From Nocardia transvalensis NBRC 15921 (GTDB taxonomy: Bacteria; Actinomycetota; Actinomycetes; Mycobacteriales; Mycobacteriaceae), in the NCBI RefSeq assembly GCF_000308875.1, contig NZ_BAGL01000126.1, positions 1 through 64,000 of the forward strand: 64,000 nucleotides of DNA. The letters run 5' to 3'. The position numbers and the translations under genes are program-made. Each line of letters opens with the position of its first letter. Position 1 is the stretch's first letter. Positions 1 through 7,750 of the stretch are shown piece after piece. The notes under the pieces are model-generated. The model saw only the letters and a program-made list of their open reading frames with translations. It ran no database searches and was not told the DNA's origin.

Positions 1-737
1 CTGTCGTAGTCGTCGTGCAGGTGGTGGTGGCCGTCGCCGTCGTGGTGGTCGTGATCGTCGGCGAGCAGCTCGTCGAAGCTGAGCTGCTCGGCGACCAGAG
101 GCGATCGCGAACGCGGCGGGTCGAACAGCAGATGCGGGTCGATACGGCCGTGGGTGGTGGCGTACACCGGCGCACCGCCCACCAGCTCGGCGATCTCCGC
201 GCGCAGCCGGTCCAGGCGGTCGGCGGGCACCCGGTCGGCCTTGTTCAGCACGATCAGATCGGCCAGCCGCAGATGCGTCGCCAGTTCGGGATGCCGGGCG
301 CGGCTGTCGTCGAAATGCTCCGCGTCGACGACCTCGACCAGGCCGCCGTACCGGATGCGCGGATTGTCGCTGCCGACCACCATGCGGATGAGATTGCTCG
401 GTTCGGCCAGGCCGCTGGCCTCCACCACGATCACATCGATGCGATTGCGCGGTTCCGCCAGCCGCGCGAACAGATCGTCCAGCTCGGAGACGTCGACCGC
501 GCAGCACACGCACCCGTTGCCGAGCGACACCATCGCGTCGACCTGCCCGGCCACCAGCATGGCATCGATATTGACGGCCCCGAAGTCGTTGACCACCACG
601 CCGATCCGCGTCTCCCGCTGCCGCAGCAGAGCGTTGAGCAGCGTCGTCTTCCCGGCCCCCAGATACCCCGCCACGATCAGTACGGGAATGCGCCGGTCCA
701 TCCGGCCCAACTCGTCCTCGGCACGCATTCCGGCCAT
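1..737 (-). CDS. CobW/P47K-family G3E GTPase, metal chaperone type (3' end beyond window)
   Basis: The minus strand reads open from 737 to the window edge. The protein carries a Walker A motif GYLGAGKTT near residues 24-32, a CxCC metal-binding motif in GNGCVCC, an NKAD guanine-specificity motif, and a His/Asp-rich stretch (repeated DHDHH and GHHHLH patterns) just before the edge. This is the standard plan of CobW/YeiR/ZigA GTPases, which deliver zinc or cobalt to client proteins in the cytosol. The C-terminal CobW_C domain would lie outside the window. The start is uncertain: ATG 737 and ATG 728 are in frame, and the AGGAGG upstream is too far for ideal spacing. It follows the amidase gene after a hairpin, so it is probably a separate transcript. 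No Zur-like site was recognised, so the metal cannot be assigned. Confidence 0.9.
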   Translation of the reverse strand, partial: MAGMRAEDELGRMDRRIPVLIVAGYLGAGKTTLLNALLRQRETRIGVVVNDFGAVNIDAMLVAGQVDAMVSLGNGCVCCAVDVSELDDLFARLAEPRNRIDVIVVEASGLAEPSNLIRMVVGSDNPRIRYGGLVEVVDAEHFDDSRARHPELATHLRLADLIVLNKADRVPADRLDRLRAEIAELVGGAPVYATTHGRIDPHLLFDPPRSRSPLVAEQLSFDELLADDHDHHDGDGHHHLHDDYD

Positions 738-800
738 GCTAGCGGGACCCCGCCCGCCTCCTGCGCGCCGACGCGAGTGGCGCGCCACACCCCGAAACGA

Positions 801-834
801 CCTGCGCACCCGCCACGGGCGACGGGTGCGCAGG
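801..834 (-). terminator. perfect 12-bp hairpin between amidase and CobW genes
   Basis: The arms CCTGCGCACCCG (801-812) and CGGGTGCGCAGG (823-834) are perfect reverse complements around a 10-nt loop. The hairpin starts just past the amidase stop codon on the minus strand. There is no clear U-tract, which is usual in high-GC actinomycetes. It is read here as the amidase terminator. Confidence 0.65.
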
Positions 835-848
835 TATCGGCTGACGAG

Positions 849-2531
849 TTAGCGAGTGGACGGGGTACTACGGGTGCCCAGGTTGTTCTGGGTACCCGGG
901 GTGTTCTGCGCACCGGGTGAATTCTGCGTACCGGGTGTCGCCGGCTCGCTCTGGGAGTTCGGCGAACTCGAACCGCCCGGGCCGAGCAGGGTGGAGGCCA
1001 GCGTGTAGGCCAGGTTGATCAGCTGCGAGTTGACCGTCGCATCCTCCATACCCAGCGACTTGGCGAGCGGCAGGAGCAGCTGCATGGCGGTGGTCACCAG
1101 GCCGCTGGCCGACGTGTCCGGGGTGGACTCGGTGCCCTGCTGCGACTGCCCGCCGGGCGACGTCCCCTGCGAGTAGGCCCCCGGCGTTCCCGAGTTCCCG
1201 GAGTTCGGCGCACCGGGGGTATAGGCGTCCGGCGCGGTGTACACATTCGGCGCACCGGGCGTGTAACCACTCGGCGCGGACGCCCCCGGAGATGTCGAGG
1301 ACTGCCCGGACCCGCCCGGGGTCGACTGCCCCGTCCCGGCCTGACCGGGAACGGACTGTCCCGGAGACGTCTGGCCGGGAACGGACTGACCCGGAGATGT
1401 CTGACCGGGGACAGACTGATTCGGCGACGCCTGCCCCGGCACAGATCCCGGGGATGCCTGCCCCGGCACGGACTGCCCCGGAGACGTCTGGCCGGGAACG
1501 ACCTGCTCCGGAGACGCCTGATCGGGTACGACCTGCGCCGGCACTGCCCGGCTGGGCACGGCATTCTGCCGAGCGGATTGACCGGGCGGAACCTGATCCG
1601 GCGCAGGCTGTCCGGGCGCGGACTGCGCGGGGACTGCTTGTCCGGGCGAACCCTGCTCCGACTGCCCCGGCACGGGATGCGAGGCCGCCTGGCCGCCCGC
1701 CGAACCCGACGGCGGCGGCGTGTCACCGTAGCCGAGCAGATAACCGGTCAGGCCGGTGGCGATGGCGACCGCGTGCTTGAGCTGGCCCTCGCGGGACTCC
1801 AGCAGCGCGGCGTCGTCGGTATTGACCCCGTTGCCCATTTCCAGGAACACGTCCGGCACCTGGGTCAGCGCCGGGCCGGCGATATCGGAGCGGGTCTGCA
1901 ACCCGTCCACCGCCCCGTTGTAGGTGGCGGCCGGGAAACCGGCCTGCAGGTAGGCGTCCCGCACGACCTTGGTCGCGGCCATCCCCGCACTCGACTGCAC
2001 GAGATTCGCCTTGACATCCGGAACCGGCAGCTGCGGAACGATCAGATGGAATCCGCTGCCGGACGCGGGTCCGCCGTCGGCGTGGATGCTGATCGCGACA
2101 TCGGCGCCCGACCGGTTGGCCGCGGCCGCGCGCTCGTCGACGCAACCACCCCAGCCGGTGTCGTCCTGGCGGCTGAGCACCACGGTGGCGCCCATCGCCT
2201 CCAGCGACTGCTTGACCAGCTGCGACACATTCCAGGTGACGGTGTGCTCGGGGACCCCGTTGAGGGTCGTCATACCCGTCGTCTGGCATTCCTTGGTGCC
2301 GCCCCGGCCGTCGTTCACCTGGCGGCTGATGTCCTGTGCGTGCTCGCCACCCTGATGTCCCGGATCGAGGAACACCGTCTTACCGGCCAGTTTCGTCGAC
2401 ATGTCCTGGTCGGGCGGGGCGGCGACAGCGACCGCCGGGAGGATCCCGGCGGATGGAGCGAGGGCCGCGGCCGTGACGGCGAGGCAGAGACCGGCCTTGA
2501 CGATGCTTGGCTTCATGTGCGGACGGCGCAC
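849..2531 (-). CDS. secreted N-acetylmuramoyl-L-alanine amidase (Amidase_3, Rv3717/Ami1-like) with repeat-rich tail
   Basis: An Ala-rich hydrophobic signal segment (residues about 10-38) is followed by a zinc amidase domain (about 45-268). Visible ligand and catalytic candidates are His59 (DPGHQGG), Glu95 (VPEHT), His150 (SIHADGG) and Glu231 (FLEMGN), matching the Amidase_3 pattern of mycobacterial Rv3717. The enzyme would cleave the MurNAc-L-Ala bond of peptidoglycan outside the membrane. Cys81 and Cys130 could form a disulfide. Beyond residue 280 the protein is unlike Rv3717: about 140 residues of degenerate decapeptides (SVPGQTSPGQ type), then a Gly/Ser/Thr region, a short helix-like segment (about 478-515) and a second small repeat block. 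The start is GTG 2531, about 14 nt after a purine-rich AGGGAGGGG; ATG 2516 is an alternative. Confidence 0.9.
   Translation of the reverse strand: MRRPHMKPSIVKAGLCLAVTAAALAPSAGILPAVAVAAPPDQDMSTKLAGKTVFLDPGHQGGEHAQDISRQVNDGRGGTKECQTTGMTTLNGVPEHTVTWNVSQLVKQSLEAMGATVVLSRQDDTGWGGCVDERAAAANRSGADVAISIHADGGPASGSGFHLIVPQLPVPDVKANLVQSSAGMAATKVVRDAYLQAGFPAATYNGAVDGLQTRSDIAGPALTQVPDVFLEMGNGVNTDDAALLESREGQLKHAVAIATGLTGYLLGYGDTPPPSGSAGGQAASHPVPGQSEQGSPGQAVPAQSAPGQPAPDQVPPGQSARQNAVPSRAVPAQVVPDQASPEQVVPGQTSPGQSVPGQASPGSVPGQASPNQSVPGQTSPGQSVPGQTSPGQSVPGQAGTGQSTPGGSGQSSTSPGASAPSGYTPGAPNVYTAPDAYTPGAPNSGNSGTPGAYSQGTSPGGQSQQGTESTPDTSASGLVTTAMQLLLPLAKSLGMEDATVNSQLINLAYTLASTLLGPGGSSSPNSQSEPATPGTQNSPGAQNTPGTQNNLGTRSTPSTR
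1302..1690 (-). repeat. imperfect tandem repeats of about 30 bp in the amidase gene
   Basis: The codons for residues about 281-410 are built from imperfect 30-bp units encoding ten residues, most regular for residues 341-400 (consensus S-V-P-G-Q-T-S-P-G-Q). Several neighbouring units are almost identical at DNA level, so the array is likely to vary in length between strains. The encoded sequence is Pro/Gln/Ser-rich and probably an unfolded cell-wall-spanning linker. Confidence 0.8.
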
Positions 2532-2642
2532 CCGGATCGGGGTCGCCCCTCCCTTCCCACTAGTAACACCAAACCCAGTGGTTCACTCTGGCAACGCAGG
2601 TCCCATGAAGCAAGTACAGTTACCGAACCGTTACTGGCATTG

Positions 2643-3212
2643 TCATGCCGATCGTGGCAGCTGACGCAGTGACCGCAGCGCGTAATGCACGCGTGTCTTC
2701 ACCGTCCCCACCGGGACTCCCAGGTCGTCAGCAACATCCTGGTAAGCGCGATCGCGCAGGATCACCTGGACCACGGCGTGTCGCTGCGGATCGGGCAGCC
2801 GCTCCAGCAGTTCCGCGACCAGTAGCCCGTCGGCCAGCGTGTCGGCGAAATCCGGCCGGACCCACCGCGCGTCGGCGACGTCCTCGAAGTCGTCCCAGCT
2901 GGCCTCGACCGGCCGCACCGCCCGCATACGGCCGATATCGGTGAGCACGTTCCGCTCGATCGACAGCAGCCAGGTGCGGACGCTGCCCTTGCCGGGGTCG
3001 TAGGTGGCGCAGCCGCGCCAGCCGCGCAGCAGCGTCTCCTGCACCGCGTGCTCGGCCAGGCCGGCGTCGCCGAGCCGCCGCAGCGCACGCCAATGCAATA
3101 ACCCCTGGTCGGTGGCGACCACCGCGGCGAGCCCGGATTCGGTACACAGTCGCGCGCACCGCGGGCCGCAGGCGGTGTCGCGGTGGCGGGGGACGGGCCG
3201 GAGACCACTCAT
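2643..3212 (-). CDS. ECF-type RNA polymerase sigma factor
   Basis: From ATG 3212 the gene encodes 189 residues. A sigma-70 region 2 (about residues 40-95, with AVQETLLRGWRG and the TWLLSIERNVLTD segment) is followed by an acidic linker and a region 4 helix-turn-helix (AYQDVADDLGVPVGTVKTRV, near 155-175). This is a compact group-4 sigma of the SigK/SigL/SigC type, which redirects RNA polymerase under stress. No anti-sigma gene is adjacent; the neighbours are the amidase and a divergent secreted protein. The N-terminus has three cysteines (T-A-C-G-P-R-C-A-R-L-C) that are unusual for this family and could sense redox or metal. The open frame extends upstream to 3686, but that part lies in the neighbouring promoter and gene and does not look like protein. 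No strong ribosome binding site marks the chosen start. Confidence 0.85.
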   Translation of the reverse strand: MSGLRPVPRHRDTACGPRCARLCTESGLAAVVATDQGLLHWRALRRLGDAGLAEHAVQETLLRGWRGCATYDPGKGSVRTWLLSIERNVLTDIGRMRAVRPVEASWDDFEDVADARWVRPDFADTLADGLLVAELLERLPDPQRHAVVQVILRDRAYQDVADDLGVPVGTVKTRVHYALRSLRQLPRSA

Positions 3213-3422
3213 GTCAGGAATATCGCGAGAAGACCGCGGAAGGCATCGCCTCGCGCACACCAATTTCCGGCGAATCGCCCGCTGTGCCGGATCACGAAAT
3301 TTCATCAATTCGGCCAAACGGCGCACAGAACTCTGATAGACCGGACCCCCGGAAGACACGGGGAACTTCCGGGGCTGTCCGGACCGATCGGCGGCCCGCA
3401 CGTGAACTCGAGGAGGAACGCC

Positions 3423-3827
3423 GTGCGTGGACGCACGTTTGCGATCGCGGGCGCCGTGGCGTCCGCCGTAACCGTACTCGGATCCGGAACCGCTGCCGCG
3501 GATCCGGCGACGAGCATGCCCGGAGACGGGCTGTACCGGGTCGGGGTCGACATCCTGCCCGGCATCTATCAGGCGCCGGGATCGAACGATCCGGTCCATG
3601 CCTGCTACTGGCAGCGGCTGAAGAAGGTTCCCGACGCCGCCGAGGCCGACCCGAACCAGGACATCACCGCCAGCGATCTCACCCATTCGACTCCGGTCCG
3701 GGTGCTGATCAAGCCGGGCGATGTCGCCTTCTCCGCCACCAACTGTGGCGGCCCCTGGGTGATGATGCCCGCACCGCCGCCGACCGGTTCCTACGGTCCC
3801 GGCGGTTCGTTCGGCAGCGAATTCTGA
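3423..3827 (+). CDS. small secreted protein of unknown function
   Basis: GTG 3423 follows an excellent AGGAGG, which decides the start although the frame is open further upstream. The product is 134 residues with a signal peptide ending ...GTAAA-DPA at about residue 26. The mature protein has two cysteines (in HACYWQR and ATNCGGPW) that could form a disulfide, and a DGLYRVGVDILPGIYQAPG segment. That GxYxVGxDI.PGxY pattern is typical of small exported actinobacterial proteins of unknown role. It ends in a Pro/Gly-rich tail. It is divergent from the sigma factor gene, so the two may share a promoter region, but no consensus was identified. Confidence 0.85.
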   Translation: MRGRTFAIAGAVASAVTVLGSGTAAADPATSMPGDGLYRVGVDILPGIYQAPGSNDPVHACYWQRLKKVPDAAEADPNQDITASDLTHSTPVRVLIKPGDVAFSATNCGGPWVMMPAPPPTGSYGPGGSFGSEF

Positions 3828-3832
3828 CCCTT

Positions 3833-3861
3833 CGCGGCGGCGCGCGACTCGCGCCGCCGCG
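3833..3861 (+). terminator. strong GC hairpin after the secreted-protein gene
   Basis: The arms CGCGGCGGCGCG (3833-3844) and CGCGCCGCCGCG (3850-3861) pair perfectly around a 5-nt loop, beginning 6 nt after the stop codon at 3827. It would isolate the gal operon from upstream transcription. Confidence 0.75.
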
Positions 3862-3878
3862 AGGCGCCGCGCCCCCGA

Positions 3879-3892
3879 TGTGAGCGCTCACA
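3879..3892. promoter_or_regulatory. perfect 14-bp palindrome TGTGAGCGCTCACA, candidate galTK operator
   Basis: TGTGAGCGCTCACA is its own reverse complement and matches the core of the symmetrised lac operator (GTGAGCGCTCAC). It sits 53 bp upstream of a ribosome binding site and between a terminator and the galT leader. This is the expected place for a LacI/GalR-type repressor or a GntR-type regulator. No such regulator is encoded in the window. Confidence 0.7.
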
Positions 3893-3945
3893 CTGATCCG
3901 GTGTACTGTCCGGCTGAGTCCGTCGCGCATCCATCGGAGGTTGTC

Positions 3946-4005
3946 ATGGCGTTGCCGCCACCCGATCGCACGCCCGCCTCGCGCACCCGCCGGGCGGCGC
4001 GGTGA
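3946..4005 (+). CDS. putative 19-codon leader ORF overlapping the galT start
   Basis: ATG 3946 follows a good CGGAGG and opens a frame of 19 codons (beginning MALPPPDRTP, rich in Pro and Arg). It stops at the TGA of a GTGA sequence whose GTG is the galT start. galT itself has no clear Shine-Dalgarno. Translation of the leader may therefore deliver ribosomes to galT by termination-reinitiation. It could also be chance, or galT could be frameshifted at its 5' end. Confidence 0.45.
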   Translation: MALPPPDRTPASRTRRAAR

Positions 4006-5096
4006 TCACCACGCGCCGGACACTGGCCGACGGCCGGGAGATCCTGTACTTCGACGCCGATCCGGGCGTCCCGCGCACCGCGACCGACACGCGCGACCTG
4101 CCCCGCACCCACACCCACTCCCAGCGGCGCTTCGATCCGCTGCTGGGCGAGTGGGTGGTGATCGCCTCGCACCGGCAGACCCGCACCTTCCTGCCGCCGG
4201 CCGACCTGTGCCCGCTGTGCCCGTCGACGCCGGAGCGCGCCACCGAGGTCCCCGAATCCGACTACCAGGTCGCGGTTTTCGAGAATCGGTTCCCGTCGCT
4301 CTCGACCGGGCACGCCGATTTCCCCGCGACCGTGGAGGGTTCGCCCCTGACACCGCTGCGCGACGGCTACGGACGCTGTGAAGTGGTGTGCTTCACCAGC
4401 GTTCACGATTCGTCGTTCGCCGACCTCGATGAGCCGCGGGCCCGCCTGGTGCTGGACACCTGGGCCCACCGCAGCGCCGAACTCGGCGCGCTCGACGGCA
4501 TCGAGCAGGTGTTCTGCTTCGAGAATCACGGCGAGGAGATCGGCGTGACGCTCTCCCATCCACACGGGCAGATCTACGCCTACCCGTTCGTGACCCCGCG
4601 CGTGGCCAAGATCTCGGAGAACGTCGGCCGGTACCGGAAGTCGCACGGCGGCAACCTGTTCGGCGATCTGCTGGCCGCCGAGCGCGCGGCCGGGGTGCGA
4701 GTGGTGACCGCCAACGACGAGTGGACGGCCTTCGTCCCGCCGTTCGCGCGCTGGCCCTACGAGGTACAGCTGTATCCGCACCGGCGGGTCGCCGACATCC
4801 CCGACCTCGACGACGCGCAGCGCGACGCCTTCGCGGCGCTGTATCTCGATGTGCTGGGCCGGTTCGCCCGCCGGTTCGACACCCCGATGCCCTATATCGC
4901 GGCCTGGAATCAGGCCCCGACGCCGAGAGCCGATGCGCCGCGCGAGGATTGGTGGTTGCACATGCAGCTCTTCTCGATTCGCCGGGCGCCCGGGAAATTG
5001 AAGTACCTGGCCGGTTCGGAGTCCGGGATGAACGTCTTCATCAGCGACACCACGCCGGAGACCGTGGCGGCCGAACTGCGAGAGGTGGCACCGTGA
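4002..5096 (+). CDS. galT: galactose-1-phosphate uridylyltransferase
   Basis: The 364-residue protein has the GalT signature HPHGQ near residues 186-190, where the second His is the uridylylated nucleophile. A CPLC cysteine pair at 70-73 matches the metal site seen in many GalTs, and FENRFPSL and CFENHGEEIG are family segments. It exchanges UMP between UDP-glucose and galactose-1-phosphate in the Leloir pathway in the cytosol. The length is normal for the family. GTG 4002 is the first start in frame and overlaps the stop of a small leader ORF. The gene overlaps galK by 4 nt (GTGA), so the two are translationally coupled. No galE or gal transporter is adjacent. Confidence 0.95.
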   Translation: MITTRRTLADGREILYFDADPGVPRTATDTRDLPRTHTHSQRRFDPLLGEWVVIASHRQTRTFLPPADLCPLCPSTPERATEVPESDYQVAVFENRFPSLSTGHADFPATVEGSPLTPLRDGYGRCEVVCFTSVHDSSFADLDEPRARLVLDTWAHRSAELGALDGIEQVFCFENHGEEIGVTLSHPHGQIYAYPFVTPRVAKISENVGRYRKSHGGNLFGDLLAAERAAGVRVVTANDEWTAFVPPFARWPYEVQLYPHRRVADIPDLDDAQRDAFAALYLDVLGRFARRFDTPMPYIAAWNQAPTPRADAPREDWWLHMQLFSIRRAPGKLKYLAGSESGMNVFISDTTPETVAAELREVAP

Positions 5097-6205
5097 CCGA
5101 ACAGCCGCTGCCACAGGGCGTCTGGGCCGCGCCCGGGCGGGTCAACATCATAGGCGAGCACACCGACTACAACGACGGCTACGCCCTGCCGATCGCCCTC
5201 CCCCAGGTCGTCACGTGCGCGGCGGCGGCCGCCACCGGCGGATACGTCCGGGTGACCTCGCGCCAGCATCCCGGCGAAACGGTCCGCGAACCCCTAGCGG
5301 GCCTCGCGGATTCGGAGGTCACCGGATGGGCGCGGTATCCGCTCGGCGTCGTGCACGAATATCTCCGGCGCGGGCACGAGATCCCGGGCGTGGAGCTGGA
5401 ATTGGACGGCGCGGTGCCCGTCGGCGCCGGGCTGTCGTCCTCGGCGGCGGTCGAGTGTTCGGTCGCGATCGCACTGCGCGACCTGTTCGGCCTGCCGGTG
5501 ACCGATACCGATCTCATCGATATCGGCAGGGCCGCGGAGAACTCCTACGTCGGCGCGGCCACGGGCACGCTGGACCAGTCCGCCTCGGTGCTGTGCACGG
5601 CCGGGCACGCGCTGTTCCTCGACTTCGGCAAGGGCGAGCACGCGCAGGTGCCGTTCGACCTGGCCGCGGCCGGCCTCGCGCTGCTGGTCGTCGACACCAA
5701 CACCCCGCATCAACTCGTCGACGGCGGGTACGCCAAGCGCCGGACCGAATGCGAGCGGGCGGCCGCGGCGCTCGGGGTCGGCAGCCTGCGCGAGATCACC
5801 GACACCGCGGACGTCGAGCGGATCGCCGACCCGGTGCTGCGGCGGCGGGCGCGCCACATCGTCTCCGAGAACGACCGGGTGCTGACGGTGGCCGAGACGC
5901 TGCGCGGCGGCGGCGACCCCCGCGCGATCGGACCGATCCTCACCGCCGGGCACGCGTCGCTGCGCGACGACTTCGAGATCTCCACGCCCCAGCTCGACGC
6001 CGCGGTCGAGGCCGCCCTGTCCGCCGGTGCGCACGGCGCCCGGATGGTGGGCGGCGGATTCGGCGGCAGCATCATCGCTCTGATCGAGGCCGACCGCACC
6101 GAACCGACCGCCCGGGCGGTCGCGGCGCGATTCCGTGCCGAAGAGTTCGCCGAACCACGCACCTTCGTCGCGGTGCCCTCGGCGGGCGCGCATCGAGTGT
6201 CCTGA
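5093..6205 (+). CDS. galK: galactokinase
   Basis: This GHMP kinase of 370 residues phosphorylates galactose with ATP to galactose-1-phosphate, the substrate of the upstream GalT. Signature 1 (GRVNIIGEHTDYNDGYALP) lies near the N-terminus, the ATP-binding GHMP motif (VGAGLSSSAAVE) in the middle, and the C-terminal GHMP motif (MVGGGFGGS) near residue 320. The start GTG 5093 overlaps the galT stop. The length matches actinobacterial galactokinases. The pair is presumably controlled by the palindrome upstream of galT. Confidence 0.95.
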   Translation: MTEQPLPQGVWAAPGRVNIIGEHTDYNDGYALPIALPQVVTCAAAAATGGYVRVTSRQHPGETVREPLAGLADSEVTGWARYPLGVVHEYLRRGHEIPGVELELDGAVPVGAGLSSSAAVECSVAIALRDLFGLPVTDTDLIDIGRAAENSYVGAATGTLDQSASVLCTAGHALFLDFGKGEHAQVPFDLAAAGLALLVVDTNTPHQLVDGGYAKRRTECERAAAALGVGSLREITDTADVERIADPVLRRRARHIVSENDRVLTVAETLRGGGDPRAIGPILTAGHASLRDDFEISTPQLDAAVEAALSAGAHGARMVGGGFGGSIIALIEADRTEPTARAVAARFRAEEFAEPRTFVAVPSAGAHRVS

Positions 6206-6729
6206 CCGGCCGTTCGAACCGGCTGTGCAACGGTTGCGGATTTCGGTATACCCCTATTCTGTATCGCCACAGTCCGAAATTTTTGCGAATCCGGCGAATT
6301 CCGACCGGCGATGATGCACTCGCAACTGCAACCACAGGTGTGAGTGCATCTGCGAGGCAGATCCGGGTGTGCACGCCGGTCAGCAACCGTCATCGATGGC
6401 ATCTACGCAGCTCTGATGACATAATCCAGGACGGAAACAACGATCGGGCAGCCTCCTGGCATACCAGCGGTGAGAATCGAGCCCGGCAAATAGCCCATAC
6501 GGCCGTGTATCGGTCGCGCGGTGAATCTGCGAATTCGGCGAATTCTCTACAGCTCGCCGAATCCGGAACGTACCGTGGTGACGGGATTAGCCCGGCTGCC
6601 AATGGTTACTCAGTTCCAGGGTGTGGCCGGGCCCCGGGGGATCGAGGCCGCCACAACCCGATTACGGCCTCCGCCGCATGGCAATGTCGCCGCCTTTACA
6701 TCGAAACCCATGTTCTGGAGGAAATCATC
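6206..6729. other. 524-bp intergenic region, AT-richer than its surroundings, with a 17-bp repeat
   Basis: No convincing gene is seen on either strand. The short open frames lack ribosome binding sites and recognisable domains. The base composition is visibly less GC-rich than the flanking genes. A 17-bp element GCGAATYCGGCGAATTC occurs at 6285-6301 and, with one mismatch, at 6529-6545. A 7-bp inverted repeat TGCACTC/GAGTGCA lies near 6318-6351. This probably holds the DUF397 promoter and regulator sites. Confidence 0.5.
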
Positions 6730-6960
6730 ATGACCGGATCCGACGCCGCCCTCATCGCCGGGCTGCCTGCCGGCAGTTGGCGCAAGTCCAGTTTCAGCGG
6801 ACCGGACGGCAACTGCGTCGAATGCGCTCCCCTGCCCGACTCCACCGTGGCCGTGCGCAACAGCAATCGTCCCGAGGACGGGGCGCTCGTGTTCACTCGC
6901 GCCGAACTGTCGGCCTGGATTCGCGGGTGCGGCGCCGGGGAATTCGACGATCTACTCTGA
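6730..6960 (+). CDS. DUF397 family protein
   Basis: The 76-residue product has the DUF397 pattern: W-R-K-S-S-F-S at residues 17-23, a Gly-Asn-Cys-Val-Glu segment, V-A-V-R-N-S, and a C-terminal F-T-R-A-E-L-S-A-W-I block. ATG 6730 follows GGAGGAA at good spacing. DUF397 proteins are small actinobacterial partners or targets of XRE/Scr1-type regulators and usually lie beside the regulator gene. Here none is adjacent; the only Scr1-like regulator in the window is 41 kb away at 47860. The molecular function is not firmly known. Confidence 0.9.
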   Translation: MTGSDAALIAGLPAGSWRKSSFSGPDGNCVECAPLPDSTVAVRNSNRPEDGALVFTRAELSAWIRGCGAGEFDDLL

Positions 6961-7000
6961 CAGCGAGCCGGTCACGCGGCAGCCCGATTAGGGTTGGCGC

Positions 7001-7750
7001 ATGACCAGGCGCAGGATTCTCATCACGGGCGCGAGCTCGGGACTCGGCGCGGGCATGGCTCGCGAATTCGCACGGCGAGGACGAGACCTCGCGCTGTGCG
7101 CGCGCCGAGTCGACAATCTCGAACAGTTGCGTTCCGAATTGCGTGCCGCACATCCCGGCATCACCGTCGCGGTGCGCGGTCTCGACGTGAACGACCACGC
7201 CGCGGTGCCGCGCGTATTCGACGAACTGCACGACGAACTCGGCGGGCTGGACCGCGTCATCGTGAATGCCGGCCTGGGCAAGGGCGCGGCGCTGGGCACC
7301 GGCCGCGCCGACGCGAATATCGCGACCGCCACAACCAATTTCGTCTCCGCCCTCGCACAGGCCGAGGCCGCCCTGCGCATCTTTCGCGCCCAGAACTCCG
7401 GCCATCTCGTGCTCATCTCGTCGATGAGCGCGGTGCGCGGGCTGCCCGGGAAGAAGGCCGCGTATTCGGCCAGTAAGGCCGGGCTGTCCGCACTCGGCGA
7501 GGGGCTGGCGATCGAATTGCGCGCCGACCCGATCGCCGTGACCACCGTGCAGCCGGGATTCATCGCCACCGACATGGCGGCCCGGGCCGGTGACGCCACG
7601 CTGGTGGCGCCGCTGGACAAGGGCGTCGCCTCGATGGTCGCCGCGATCGAGCGTGAGGTGGTCAGGGCGTCGGTGCCCGCATGGCCCTGGCGCGCACTCG
7701 GTCTCGCGCTCCCCTTGTTGCCGCGCACTATTGTGGCGCGCTTCGGCTGA
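7001..7750 (+). CDS. short-chain dehydrogenase/reductase
   Basis: A classical 249-residue SDR with the NAD(P)-binding TGASSGLG motif at residues 9-16, NAG at 89-91, Ser140/141, and the YSASK catalytic Tyr155/Lys159. The arginines after the second beta-strand (CARR, 33-36) suggest NADP(H) preference. The substrate cannot be told from sequence. The C-terminal 40 residues are hydrophobic (PWPWRALGLALPLLP), as in SDRs acting on lipids near the membrane. It is separated from the downstream lipid operon by 335 bp of regulatory-looking DNA, so it is probably its own unit. Confidence 0.88.
   Translation: MTRRRILITGASSGLGAGMAREFARRGRDLALCARRVDNLEQLRSELRAAHPGITVAVRGLDVNDHAAVPRVFDELHDELGGLDRVIVNAGLGKGAALGTGRADANIATATTNFVSALAQAEAALRIFRAQNSGHLVLISSMSAVRGLPGKKAAYSASKAGLSALGEGLAIELRADPIAVTTVQPGFIATDMAARAGDATLVAPLDKGVASMVAAIEREVVRASVPAWPWRALGLALPLLPRTIVARFG

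Noticed and set aside
15..920. 301-codon plus-strand frame at the window start
   Set aside because: It lies opposite the CobW gene, whose Walker A, CxCC and NKAD motifs are unmistakable on the minus strand.
1302..1690. CRISPR-like array
   Set aside because: The repeats are imperfect, contiguous without unique spacers, and in frame within the amidase coding sequence.
6521..6733. 70-codon plus-strand frame before the DUF397 gene
   Set aside because: It lacks a ribosome binding site and any familiar motif, overlaps the DUF397 start, and runs through the repeated 17-mer.
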